This document shows positions 1 through 7,774 of a stretch of 27,727 nucleotides of DNA, piece after piece; positions within the stretch are counted from its first letter, which is position 1, and every line of letters starts with the position of its first letter. Position numbers and translations under genes: made by a program. The notes under the pieces were generated by a model. That model was not told the origin of the DNA. It saw only the letters and a list, made by a program, of their open reading frames with translations, and did not search any database. Source of the stretch: Streptomyces atroolivaceus (GTDB taxonomy: Bacteria > Actinomycetota > Actinomycetes > Streptomycetales > Streptomycetaceae); NCBI RefSeq assembly GCF_000717025.1, contig NZ_JNXG01000030.1, positions 1 to 27,727 of the forward strand, written 5' to 3'.

Positions 1-129
1 CGACACATCCACCGGCGCCAGATCCAGCACACCCCCCACCGGAAAACCCGGCCCCCGCAACGAGAACTGCTCCCACAACCGCCAACGCCCACCGGGCAGA
101 TAAACGGCTTCCTGCTCTTCCGCAACCAT
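1..129 (-). CDS. Lantibiotic dehydratase (LanB)-like protein, N-terminal 43 residues only
   Basis: Only the first 43 codons are in the window; the gene runs off the left edge. The translation has the Trp-Arg-Leu-Trp-Glu-Gln-Phe / Leu-Arg-Gly-Pro-Gly-Phe-Pro pattern (residues about 16-31) that opens many actinobacterial class I lanthipeptide dehydratases. Those enzymes use glutamyl-tRNA to activate Ser/Thr in a precursor peptide; split or short relatives act as glutamylation enzymes in thiopeptides or as peptide aminoacyl-tRNA ligases. The ATG at 129 is preceded by GAGAGGT, and that ribosome site overlaps the last codons of the carbamoyltransferase gene 6 bases upstream, so the two are probably translationally coupled. 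The family call rests on a short stretch. Whether this is a full-length LanB, a split one or a short aminoacyl-tRNA ligase cannot be told from here. Confidence 0.7.
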   Translation of the reverse strand, partial: MVAEEQEAVYLPGGRWRLWEQFSLRGPGFPVGGVLDLAPVDVS

Positions 130-135
130 GATGAT

Positions 136-1080
136 CTACCTCTCGGAGCTACGGTCCATGGCGCACCATTCGAGAACGGCGCGCGCACTGTGGTATTTGT
201 TCTCGGCCTGGTCGAACGCGATACTGGCCGGGCCGTCCAGCACCTCTGCTGTGACTTCTTCGCCTCGGTGCGCGGGCAGGTCGTGCATGAACACCGCGTC
301 CGGACTGCTCGCCAGGGTTCTCCCGGTGACTTGGAAGGGCGCGAAGACCTCACGCCAGTCGGCGGTCGGTTTCTCGGTCCCGGTGGTCTGCCAGCGAGTG
401 GTGTAGATGACGTCGGCCGCCGGCAGGTCGGCCATGTCGTGGCGTTCCTCGATCCGGGCTCCGGTGCGCTTGGCGTAGACCGCCGCCCGTTCCAGGTACT
501 CGGGCGCCAGCCCGTATCCGGGCGGGGTGCGCAGAGTGAGCCGGGTGCCCCGGAACCGGGAGAGCGCCAGGGCCAGGGCGGAGGCGGTGTTGTTGCCCTC
601 GCCCACGTAGAGCACGTGCAGGTCCTCGATACGGCCGAACCTGCGCAGCAGAGTGGTGAGGTCGGCCAGCGCCTGGGTGGGGTGCTCACCCTCGCTCATC
701 GCGTTGATGACGGCCATCCGCCGCTGGTCGGCGTAGGCGCGCAGTTCGCGCTCCGGGCCCGCGGTGCGCGCCACCAGCACATCGATCATCCGGGAGAGCA
801 CTGCGGCGCTGTCCTCCACGGTCTCCCCGGTGTTCTCCTGGAGGTCCCCGGGGCCGTAGGTGATCAGCCGGGCGCCCAGCCGCAGCGCCCCGGCGGAGAA
901 GGCGGTACGGGTACGGGTGGAGGTCTTGCGGAACAGCACGCCGACGACGGTGTCCGCCAGCGGCCGCGCCTCGTCGGCAGCGCCCGCCGAGAACTCGGCG
1001 CCGCGCCGGGCGATCTGTCGCAGCTCCTCGTCGGAGAGGTCGTCGATGGAAATCAGATGACGGCGTTCGGCCTGGGGCAT
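136..1080 (-). CDS. Ornithine carbamoyltransferase paralogue with altered acceptor site
   Basis: A 314-residue member of the aspartate/ornithine carbamoyltransferase family, close to the usual length. The carbamoyl-phosphate half is intact: the Ser-Thr-Arg-Thr-Arg loop, a Leu-Ser-Arg-Met helix, the His-Pro-Thr-Gln motif and a Gly-Asn-Asn-Thr-Ala-Ser turn. The acceptor half is not typical. The Asp-x-x-x-Ser-Met-Gly motif that holds the ornithine alpha-amino and carboxylate groups reads Thr-Arg-Trp-Gln-Thr-Thr-Gly, and the His-Cys-Leu-Pro loop reads His-Asp-Leu-Pro. I infer a transferase that carbamoylates a different amine, not housekeeping ArgF. The ATG at 1080 has AAGGAGG seven bases upstream. 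It lies 60 bases after the aminotransferase and 6 bases before the LanB-like gene, on the same strand. 2,4-Diaminobutyrate made by the neighbour is the natural candidate acceptor, but this is inference. Confidence 0.88.
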   Translation of the reverse strand: MPQAERRHLISIDDLSDEELRQIARRGAEFSAGAADEARPLADTVVGVLFRKTSTRTRTAFSAGALRLGARLITYGPGDLQENTGETVEDSAAVLSRMIDVLVARTAGPERELRAYADQRRMAVINAMSEGEHPTQALADLTTLLRRFGRIEDLHVLYVGEGNNTASALALALSRFRGTRLTLRTPPGYGLAPEYLERAAVYAKRTGARIEERHDMADLPAADVIYTTRWQTTGTEKPTADWREVFAPFQVTGRTLASSPDAVFMHDLPAHRGEEVTAEVLDGPASIAFDQAENKYHSARAVLEWCAMDRSSER

Positions 1081-1140
1081 GGTGCTTCCTCCTTGGTGGA
1101 GCAGGTCGGGGCGGCGGCTCCGGACGGGCGGTCCCGGGCC

Positions 1141-2451
1141 TCAGCGGGTGAGCAGTGCGGCGCGCAGCACGCCGAGGCCGTGGCCGAGCTCCTCGGGGGT
1201 GATGGTCAGCGGCGGAAGCACCTTGACCACTTCGTCGTCCCGGCCGGAGAGTTCGACGATCAGCCCGTGGTCGAAGGCGTACCGCTGGACCGCCGCTGCG
1301 CGTTCGCCTCCGCCGCACCGGCCGAGGTCGATGCCGAGCACCATGCCGCGGCCCCGGACGACGATCTCCGGTTCGGCGGCGGTCAGTTCGGCCCCCAGCT
1401 CGGCCAGCCGGCGGGCCGGTGCGGGGAGCTGCGCGAGGAAGCCCGGGCGGCTCCACAGCTCGGCGGCGGCGGTCGCGGCGACGAAGGCGAGCTGGTTGCC
1501 GCGGAAGGTGCCGGTGTGCTCACCCGGTTCCCAGACGTCGAGCCGGGGGTGGAAGAGGGTGAGGGCCAGCGGGAGCCCGTAGCCGCTGATGGACTTGGAG
1601 ACGGTGACGATGTCCGGGACGATGCCGGACTCCTCGAAGGCGAAGAAGGTGCCGGTGCGGCCGCAGCCGGACTGGATCTCGTCGCAGATCAGCAGGATGC
1701 CGTGGCGTTCGGTGACGGCGCGCAGCCGGCGCAGCCAGTCGGCGGACGCCTCGTAGACGCCGCCCTCCATCTGCAGCGGCTCGACGATCACCGCGGCGGG
1801 CTTCTCCACTCCGGAGGAGGAGTCGGCCAGCAGCCGTTCGATGAACCCGACGGAGTCGAACGGCCCCTGCGGTCCGTCCTCGTAGGGGATGAAGGTGACC
1901 TCGTCCTGGCCGTGCACCCCGCCGGCCAGCCGAGCCCGGCCGTTGCCGGTGACGGCCAGCGAGCCGCGGGACATTCCGTGGTACCCGCCGCTGAAGGCGA
2001 AGATCCCTCTGCGGCCGGTGGCCTTCCGGGCCAGTTTCAGAGCCGCCTCGACCGCGTCGGTGCCGGTGGGACCGGAGAACTGCACGGTGTACTCCAGGCC
2101 GCGGGGTCGCAGGATGTGCTCGGTGAGCGCGACCAGGAAGGACCGCTTGGCCCCGGTGTACATGTCGAGGCCGTGCATCATCCCGTCGGAGGCGAGATAG
2201 TCGACGATCCGCGATTTGATCGGGCTGGGGTTGTGGCCGTAGTTGAGGGTTCCAGCGCCACAGAAGAAGTCGGTGAAGACCCGGCCGTCCTCGGCGTACA
2301 GCCGCGCGCCCTTGGCGCGTTCGAAGACCACCGGGAACTTGCGGCAGTAGCTGCGGACGTGGGACTCGTGGCGCTCGAAGACGGCGACGTCCGGCGGGCC
2401 GGACACGACCAGCGGCGGTGTGGGGGCGGGAGGAGTGATCGCGGTGGTCAT
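1141..2451 (-). CDS. Diaminobutyrate--2-oxoglutarate aminotransferase-like (EctB family, PLP)
   Basis: A class III PLP aminotransferase of 436 residues, matching EctB and other L-2,4-diaminobutyrate:2-oxoglutarate aminotransferases. It has the N-terminal Phe-Glu-Arg-x-Glu-Ser-x-Val-Arg-Ser-Tyr segment typical of that group, the Ser-Gly-Gly-Tyr-His-Gly-Met cofactor motif, the PLP-nitrogen Asp in Leu-Ile-Cys-Asp-Glu-Ile-Gln, and the Schiff-base Lys in Thr-Val-Ser-Lys-Ser-Ile-Ser-Gly. The family converts aspartate semialdehyde to diaminobutyrate with glutamate as amino donor. The ATG at 2451 is chosen because homology begins soon after; an AAAGGA lies 12 bases upstream, rather far. No ectA or ectC is adjacent, and the gene sits between an NRPS and a carbamoyltransferase paralogue, so it probably supplies a building block and not the osmolyte ectoine. 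A related omega-aldehyde substrate is possible. Confidence 0.88.
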   Translation of the reverse strand: MTTAITPPAPTPPLVVSGPPDVAVFERHESHVRSYCRKFPVVFERAKGARLYAEDGRVFTDFFCGAGTLNYGHNPSPIKSRIVDYLASDGMMHGLDMYTGAKRSFLVALTEHILRPRGLEYTVQFSGPTGTDAVEAALKLARKATGRRGIFAFSGGYHGMSRGSLAVTGNGRARLAGGVHGQDEVTFIPYEDGPQGPFDSVGFIERLLADSSSGVEKPAAVIVEPLQMEGGVYEASADWLRRLRAVTERHGILLICDEIQSGCGRTGTFFAFEESGIVPDIVTVSKSISGYGLPLALTLFHPRLDVWEPGEHTGTFRGNQLAFVAATAAAELWSRPGFLAQLPAPARRLAELGAELTAAEPEIVVRGRGMVLGIDLGRCGGGERAAAVQRYAFDHGLIVELSGRDDEVVKVLPPLTITPEELGHGLGVLRAALLTR

Positions 2452-2637
2452 GGCGGTCGGTGGTCCTTTCGGTTCTCGCGGGGCTTGCCGGTCCGCCGGT
2501 CCTGTCGGACCTCGGCGTGACGCGCGGTCGCACGCCGATGACATGCGGTGACGTTCGCCGGCATGGTGACGCCGGGGTCGCCGTGCGGCGGCCCAGCCGT
2601 ACTGCTGTTCCGGTGTGCTGCTGTGCCGGGCTGCCCT

Positions 2638-5600
2638 TTAACGCCCGCCGTCCGCGGGCCGGGCGACAGCCTGGCGGCGCTCCCGACGCCTGGCGCCGAG
2701 GACCGGCGCGGACCCTCCGGAGGGCACGGCCGGGTAGCCGGAGAGGGCCGCGGAGAGTGCGGCCACGGTGGGGTGTTCGAAGAGTGCGCGGACCGGGACG
2801 TCGATACCGAGCGCGGCCCGCAACCGTACCGAGACCCGGGTGGCCAGCAAGGAGTGTCCGCCGAGCTGGAAGAAGTCGTGGTCGACGCCGAAGCCCCGGA
2901 TACCCAGTACCGCCTCCCAGACCCCGGCCACGGTGCGTTCCCGGTCGGTGCGCGGTGGCGTGCCGGCGGTGGAGTCCTCGGGCTGCCGCCAGCACTCCAC
3001 GGCGGGCAGCGCCTTGCGGTCGACCTTGCCGTTCGGTGTTCGCGGCAGGGCGTCCAGCACCACGAACGCCTCGGGTACCAGGTAGTCGGGCAGAGTGGCG
3101 AGCAGTGCGGTCCGCAACTCCTCGGGACCCGGGCCGGTGCCGGCGGGGCCGTTACCGGGCGGCTGGTCCGAGCCCTCTCGCGGCACCAGGTAGGCGGCCA
3201 GCCTCTGGTCGCCTCCAGGCTGCGGCACCGCGCAGACCACAGCCGCGCGGAAGACACCCAGGGCCAGCAGCGCGGACTCGATCTCGCCCGGCTCGATCCG
3301 GTGGCCGCGGATCTTCACCTGGTGGTCCGCGCGGCCCAGGATCTCCAGCGAGCCGTCCTGTCGTCGGCGCGCCAGGTCCCCGGTGCGGTACAGGCGGGCC
3401 CCGGGGCGTCCGGAGTGCGGATCGGGGACGAAGACCCCCGCTGTCTGTGCGGGGCGGCCGTGGTAGCCCCAGCCGAGCCCGCTGCCGCCGATCCACGCCT
3501 CCCCGACCGCGCCCTCCGGGACCGGTTCCAGCCGCTCGTCCAGCAGGTGGAGCTCGGTGTTGCCGCGCAGTTCCCAGTCCACGGTCCGCCCCTGGGCGTC
3601 GAGACGGGCGGTCGTGGCCCAGACGGTGGTCTCGGTCGGGCCGTACAGATCCCAGACCCGGGCTCCGTCTGCGGCCAGCCGCACCGCCAGTTCCGTGTGC
3701 AGCTTCTCGCCGCCGCTGAGCACGGTCAGCCCGGCCCCCGGCCGCCAGCCGGCGTCCAGCAGCATCCGCAGAGTGACCGGGGTGGCCTGCACCACGCCGG
3801 ACCCGGCGGTGTCGATCAGCGCGGACATCCGCTCCGGGTCACGCGCCTGCTCGCGGTCGGCGAGCAGCAGCCGGGCCCCGGTCAGCAGCGGAAGGCACAG
3901 CTCCATCAGCGACGGGTCGAAGGCGACCGTGGTGATGCCGAGGAAGGCGCCGCCGGGGCGAAGGGGCAGACGGCCCGCCATCGCCACCAGGAAGTGCGTC
4001 AGCGAGCGGTGCTCGATCAGCACGCCTTTGGGGCCGCCGGTGGAGCCGGAGGTGTAGAAGACGTAGGCGAGTTCGTCCGGGCCGGGCCCGCGCGGCGGCG
4101 CCGAGCGGGGGGCGGCGGCCAGCCTGGCCTCTTCGGCGGGATCGTCCAGGAGCACGGTGTGGTCCTCCGCCGGCCGGAGCCCGGCTTCCATGCCGTCCAG
4201 CCTTTCGACGAGCGCCCGTTCGCTGATCAGCACCGCCGCTCCGGCGTCCTGGAGGAGGTAGCCGATCCGGCCGCCGGGGTAACCCGGGTCGAGCGGCAGG
4301 TACACGGCGCCGGCCTTGTGCACCGCCAGCAGGGCCACCAGCAGCGCGGGTCCGCGTTCCAGGAAGACCCCGACGGGGGTCCCCGGCCCGGCGCCAGTCG
4401 TCGCCAGCCGGTGCGCCAACTGGTTGGCTCGGGCGTCCAGTTCGGTGTAGCTGAGGGAACGGCCGGCGCAGCTGACCGCGACAGCGTCGGGGGTGCGGGC
4501 CACCTGCCGCTCGAACAGCTCGGTCCAGGGTGCCTCCGGCACCTCCAGCCCGATGCCGGTGCCCTGGGCCAGCAGCCTGCGCCTCTCCCGCCCCGGCAAC
4601 GCCGGGACTCCGTCTGCCGACAGGGAGACCGAGGCCTCCGGATCAGCCAGGACCGCGGTCAGCAGCGCCACGAACGCGGCACCGATCCGTTCGGCGGTGT
4701 CCGGATCGAACAGCGCGGTGGCGTACTGCATCCGGCCGGCGATCCGGCCGTCCGGCAGGGAGAGAAGGTCCAGCGACACGTCGAGAGCGCTGCCGGAGGC
4801 CGGGGTGGAGATCATCTCGGCCTCCAGGCCCGGCAGGTACTCCGGTTCCTCCCGCAGGGTGAGCAGTTGGAAGGAAACCTGGAAGAGGGGGTTGCGCGAC
4901 AGGTCACGCTCCTTGGCCAGCTCGGCGACGACCCGCTCGAACGGCAGCTCGGCGTGGGAGAACGCGGTCAGGGCGTCCGTCCTCACCCTGCGCAGCAGCT
5001 CGGCGAAGGACGGCTCGCCGCCGAGATCGGCGCGCAGCACCACGGTGTTGACGAACAGCCCGATCAGACCGTTGAGCCGGGGCAGCCCCCGGCCGCTGAC
5101 CGGGGTGCCCACCGCGATGTCGGTCCGGCCGGTCAGCCGTCCAAGAGTTGCCTGGAAGGCGGCGAGCAACACCATGAACCGCGTGGCCCGGTGCTGCCGG
5201 GCCAGCCGGTCCACTCCGGCGGCCATCTCGGCCGGGATGGTGAACCGGACGATGTCGGCGGCGCCGTCCCAGACCGCCGGGCGCGGCCGGTCGGTGGGCA
5301 GCGTCAGCGGTTCCAGACCCGCCAGCCGCTCGCGCCAGTGGGCGAGCTGGCGCTCGCCGCGCGGGCCGGCCAGCCGTTCGGCCTGCTCGGCGGCGGCGTC
5401 GGCGTACTGGAGGGGCAGCGGCTCCAGCGGCTCCGGTTCCGCCACCACCGGGCCGGCGGTGCGGGCCCGGTACCCGGCCGCCAGTTCCCGGGTGAGCACC
5501 GGCCAGGAGGAGAAGTCGAAGGCGATGTGGTGGACCACGATCAGCAGGAGTTGATCGTGCTCGGCCAGCCGCGCCAGGATCAGGCGCAGCGGCGGTGCCG

Positions 5601-5964
5601 AGTCCAGCGACAACGGCCGTACCACCTCGGCGGCGACGAGCTCGGCGAGCCGCCGCTCCCGCTCCCCGGCGGGCAGCCCTCGCAGATCCAGGTGTTCCAG
5701 AGGCACTTCGACGGTGGGCTCGACCATCGCCACCGGTTCGCCGTCCACCGCCGGATACCGCGTGCGCAGCACCTCGTGGCGGGCGAGGACCGCGGCGAAC
5801 GCGCCGGTCAACGCCTTCTCGTCGAGATCGCCGCGGATCCGCAGCGCCAACGGCAGCAGATCGTCCGGTGTACCAGGGCGCAGACTGTTCAGGAACCACA
5901 ACCGTCGCTGTGCGAACGACATCGGCCGGCCGGTACCCGACTCGTGGGCATCACCGCTGTCCAC
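2638..5964 (-). CDS. Nonribosomal peptide synthetase, single module C-A-T without release domain
   Basis: A 1,108-residue single module. The condensation domain spans about 13-440; its catalytic motif is HHIAFDF (145-151), with Phe where Gly is usual, a variation seen in some active domains. The adenylation domain spans about 475-985: A3 motif YTSGSTGGPKG (637-647), YGPTETT (774-780), Tyr-Arg-Thr-Gly-Asp (859-863), Asn-Gly-Lys (978-980). By my alignment to GrsA the ten specificity positions read D-P-M-Q-L-G-L-V-W-K, nearest among codes I recall to the glycine type, with Pro and Met unusual. The carrier domain has GGHSLL with Ser1038. There is no thioesterase, reductase or epimerase, and the C-terminal 30 residues are Arg-rich. 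GTG at 5964 is preceded by GGAGGTGA five bases upstream. An N-terminal C domain implies a donor made elsewhere. It heads an operon with the aminotransferase, carbamoyltransferase and LanB-like genes; the 186-base gap to the aminotransferase may hold a further signal. Confidence 0.95.
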   Translation of the reverse strand: MDSGDAHESGTGRPMSFAQRRLWFLNSLRPGTPDDLLPLALRIRGDLDEKALTGAFAAVLARHEVLRTRYPAVDGEPVAMVEPTVEVPLEHLDLRGLPAGERERRLAELVAAEVVRPLSLDSAPPLRLILARLAEHDQLLLIVVHHIAFDFSSWPVLTRELAAGYRARTAGPVVAEPEPLEPLPLQYADAAAEQAERLAGPRGERQLAHWRERLAGLEPLTLPTDRPRPAVWDGAADIVRFTIPAEMAAGVDRLARQHRATRFMVLLAAFQATLGRLTGRTDIAVGTPVSGRGLPRLNGLIGLFVNTVVLRADLGGEPSFAELLRRVRTDALTAFSHAELPFERVVAELAKERDLSRNPLFQVSFQLLTLREEPEYLPGLEAEMISTPASGSALDVSLDLLSLPDGRIAGRMQYATALFDPDTAERIGAAFVALLTAVLADPEASVSLSADGVPALPGRERRRLLAQGTGIGLEVPEAPWTELFERQVARTPDAVAVSCAGRSLSYTELDARANQLAHRLATTGAGPGTPVGVFLERGPALLVALLAVHKAGAVYLPLDPGYPGGRIGYLLQDAGAAVLISERALVERLDGMEAGLRPAEDHTVLLDDPAEEARLAAAPRSAPPRGPGPDELAYVFYTSGSTGGPKGVLIEHRSLTHFLVAMAGRLPLRPGGAFLGITTVAFDPSLMELCLPLLTGARLLLADREQARDPERMSALIDTAGSGVVQATPVTLRMLLDAGWRPGAGLTVLSGGEKLHTELAVRLAADGARVWDLYGPTETTVWATTARLDAQGRTVDWELRGNTELHLLDERLEPVPEGAVGEAWIGGSGLGWGYHGRPAQTAGVFVPDPHSGRPGARLYRTGDLARRRQDGSLEILGRADHQVKIRGHRIEPGEIESALLALGVFRAAVVCAVPQPGGDQRLAAYLVPREGSDQPPGNGPAGTGPGPEELRTALLATLPDYLVPEAFVVLDALPRTPNGKVDRKALPAVECWRQPEDSTAGTPPRTDRERTVAGVWEAVLGIRGFGVDHDFFQLGGHSLLATRVSVRLRAALGIDVPVRALFEHPTVAALSAALSGYPAVPSGGSAPVLGARRRERRQAVARPADGGR

Positions 5965-6292
5965 CGGTCACCTCCATGGAGCGGACAAGTCCAGGGGCCA
6001 TCGACGGCTCCGGACACCTGTGAGTCTCCGCGCCGTCCCGTCTCCCGCCCAGAGAACTTCCGGCAGCCGCGTCGGCGGGTCTCTCCTGCCCGTGGCTCCC
6101 TTGCCCGCGCCCCGGGACGCTCATCAGCCCGGACAGCGGCCTCCGCGCACGCGGTCGGGCCGTCCGGGTTACGCCGGGCGCCGCGTCGTGGGGCCCGAGC
6201 GCCTCCAAGTTCCCCGAATGGGTGAGCTACCGCGTCTGCGATCGCACTCATCCCGAACACCAGCGCGGTCGGCGCATCGGTCGGCCCTCCTC
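5965..6292. promoter_or_regulatory. Leader of the NRPS operon; no gene seen
   Basis: This stretch separates the NRPS start from the stop of the ABC-ATPase pseudogene on the same strand. The NRPS ribosome site GGAGGTGA (complement of 5968-5975) is at its edge. Open frames exist on both strands but lack consistent codon bias and resemble no family I know. A promoter for the biosynthetic operon is expected here; I could not pick out convincing -35/-10 hexamers. Confidence 0.35.
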
Positions 6293-6860
6293 TCAAAGGG
6301 TTCCGGCGACTCCGGGGGCGCGTCCCGTGAAGGCCACGAACGCGTCGTCGAGGTTGCGCTGGTCGGCACGGAGATCCTCCGCACCGACCTGAGCCGTGGC
6401 GAGAGCCCCTGCGACACTGCTCAGAAGCTGTCCCCTGCCGGTGACCAGCCAGCGGCCATCGGTATCTCGACATCTGTCACGTCGGGAAGCCCGGTCAGGA
6501 CGCTCTTGTCCAGCGGTTGACTCACGCGGAACCGGACCTGCTGCACCGCGCTCGACTGCGCGATCAGCCCTGCGGGCGTATCCACTGCGGCAACCCGGCC
6601 ACCATCGATGGCGGCGATCCGGTCGCTCAGGCGCTCCGCTTCATCCATGAAGTGCGTGACGAGGAGGATCGTGACGCCGTTTCCCGAACCCGCTCGATGA
6701 GGCTCCAGGTGTCGCGCCTCGCCTGCGGGTCCAGTCCCGTCGTGAGCTCGTCGAGAATCGCGACTTTCGGCTTGCCGACCAGAGCGAGCGCGATCGAAAA
6801 CCGCTGCTTCTGCCCGCCTGAGAGATCCCCCACTTCCCGCACCGCCCCGCCGTCGCCCAT
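6293..6860 (-). pseudogene. DrrA-type ABC transporter ATPase, truncated and frameshifted
   Basis: Pieces of a DrrA-like daunorubicin-resistance-type ATPase lie in three frames. From about 6860 to 6685 one frame gives the LSGGQKQR signature, the Walker B segment [20 protein letters not shown] and a following helix. A second frame then continues with [19 protein letters not shown] (switch His) to about 6450. A third gives the usual C-terminal domain from RWLVTGRGQLLSSV to a TGA at 6293-6295. Two indels are needed, near 6682 and near 6450. The Walker A and Q-loop half, about 100 residues, is absent upstream, and no permease partner follows. This is a decayed gene, not a working exporter. It may be a relic of a self-resistance pump of the neighbouring cluster, or unrelated. 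Confidence 0.85.
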
Positions 6861-7160
6861 AAGAGTCAGGCGCCCCGGGAAGACGGCCTGGCTGCCATCC
6901 TCGCTCGACAAGGGCGAAGAGACATGCGCCGGTTGGGCCCCGCGTCACAACCTGCGCACCGCATTCGGTGTTCGACAAGGAACCGTGGCTCACACGTGCC
7001 TTCGTACTCCCTGAGTGTCCAGGAAATCCGGTGCACCATCCGGCTGTCCGCCTGGACTTCTGGCGAGTTCCCAGGTGGATGTACGAGCCCTCCAGTGGGG
7101 TACCGGCCGGTTCGATCAAGGGTGGCTGCAGCGGAGGGCGCTGCCCTCGATACTCGCACC
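6861..7160. other. No gene recognised between ABC pseudogene and small plus-strand gene
   Basis: Three hundred bases where the missing N-terminal half of the ABC ATPase would be expected. Neither strand gives a recognisable protein and I could not find a Walker A motif. The plus-strand frame leading into the gene at 7161 stays open, but the translation is Pro/Arg/Ser-rich and not codon-biased. Confidence 0.4.
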
Positions 7161-7619
7161 ATGCCGAAGACAGGGCTCGACACCGCCGCCGCCTCCCTAC
7201 GGACCTGGCTCAATGCCCAGCACTTCACGGACTTGACCGCGCCCGAGGTGACCAGGTTCTTCACCGACACGACGACCGAGTGGGCCAACAGCCTCGGCTA
7301 CGACGCCTGGCGGGAGGTCCCTCTTCCCGCCCGCCCGGACCACCAACGGAATGAACGGCTGGACCTCCGGCTCAGACACCGCTCCGGCAGGGGGCAGCCC
7401 ATCAGTGTCGAGATCGACCGTGGCAGCAAACTCCGCTCGCTCGACAAGCTCACCCGGGCCGCCGAACTCGGAGACCACTCCCTGTGGCTCCGATGGAGCC
7501 GCGAGCCCGTCCGCGTCCCCATCCCGTCAACCGTCCGCCTCATCCGCGCCCACATCCTCCGTCGCCGCGTCGCCACCGGCCCGGACAGGCTTTCCCTCCA
7601 GATCGACAACTGCGGCTGA
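7161..7619 (+). CDS. Hypothetical 152-residue protein, possible nuclease-like fold
   Basis: Not recognised with certainty. The 152-residue product has regular GC-rich third positions from Met1. An N-terminal helical part (1-45) is followed by Arg-Leu-Asp-Leu-Arg-Leu (66-71), a short turn, and Ile-Ser-Val-Glu-Ile-Asp (81-86), then a helix rich in Lys/Leu/Asp. Asp, about 15 residues, then Glu-x-Asp resembles the core of PD-(D/E)xK nucleases with the Lys position changed, so such a fold is possible but weakly supported. The start at 7161 begins where codon bias begins; a longer in-frame reading upstream is not favoured, and no strong ribosome site is visible. It is isolated, with the ABC pseudogene upstream and a strong terminator downstream. 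Confidence 0.6.
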   Translation: MPKTGLDTAAASLRTWLNAQHFTDLTAPEVTRFFTDTTTEWANSLGYDAWREVPLPARPDHQRNERLDLRLRHRSGRGQPISVEIDRGSKLRSLDKLTRAAELGDHSLWLRWSREPVRVPIPSTVRLIRAHILRRRVATGPDRLSLQIDNCG

Positions 7620-7721
7620 CGGCCGAAAGCCCTCCCCTGCCCCAGCTGATCCGGGCCAGGGAGGACGGCGGCGGGGAACGCGGCCGCGAGGAGGCTGGTG
7701 ACGGGGCCTGCCCTCGCTGGA

Positions 7722-7766
7722 GGGGAGGTGCCTGACGCTTGGCGACGCCAGGTCAGGCACCTCCCC
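7722..7766. terminator. Perfect 15-bp stem terminator between convergent genes
   Basis: GGGGAGGTGCCTGAC (7722-7736) pairs exactly with its complement at 7752-7766. Inside the 15-base loop TGGCG-A-CGCCA can form a further short stem. It lies between the plus-strand gene ending at 7619 and the aldehyde dehydrogenase stop at 7775-7777, 9 bases beyond the latter, so it probably terminates both. No T-run follows, as is common in actinobacteria. Confidence 0.85.
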
Positions 7767-7774
7767 ACAGTGCA

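Noticed and set aside
136..1080. Housekeeping argF
   Set aside because: The acceptor motifs are altered and no arginine genes are adjacent.
1141..2451. Ectoine biosynthesis ectB
   Set aside because: No ectA, ectC or ectD nearby; the neighbours are an NRPS and a carbamoyltransferase paralogue.
190..2520. Plus-strand open frame of 776 codons
   Set aside because: Antisense to the carbamoyltransferase and aminotransferase; the long frame is a product of high GC3 and has no recognisable domain.
2548..6225. Plus-strand open frame of 1,225 codons
   Set aside because: Antisense to the NRPS gene, Gly/Gln/Arg-rich, no motifs; a mirror frame.
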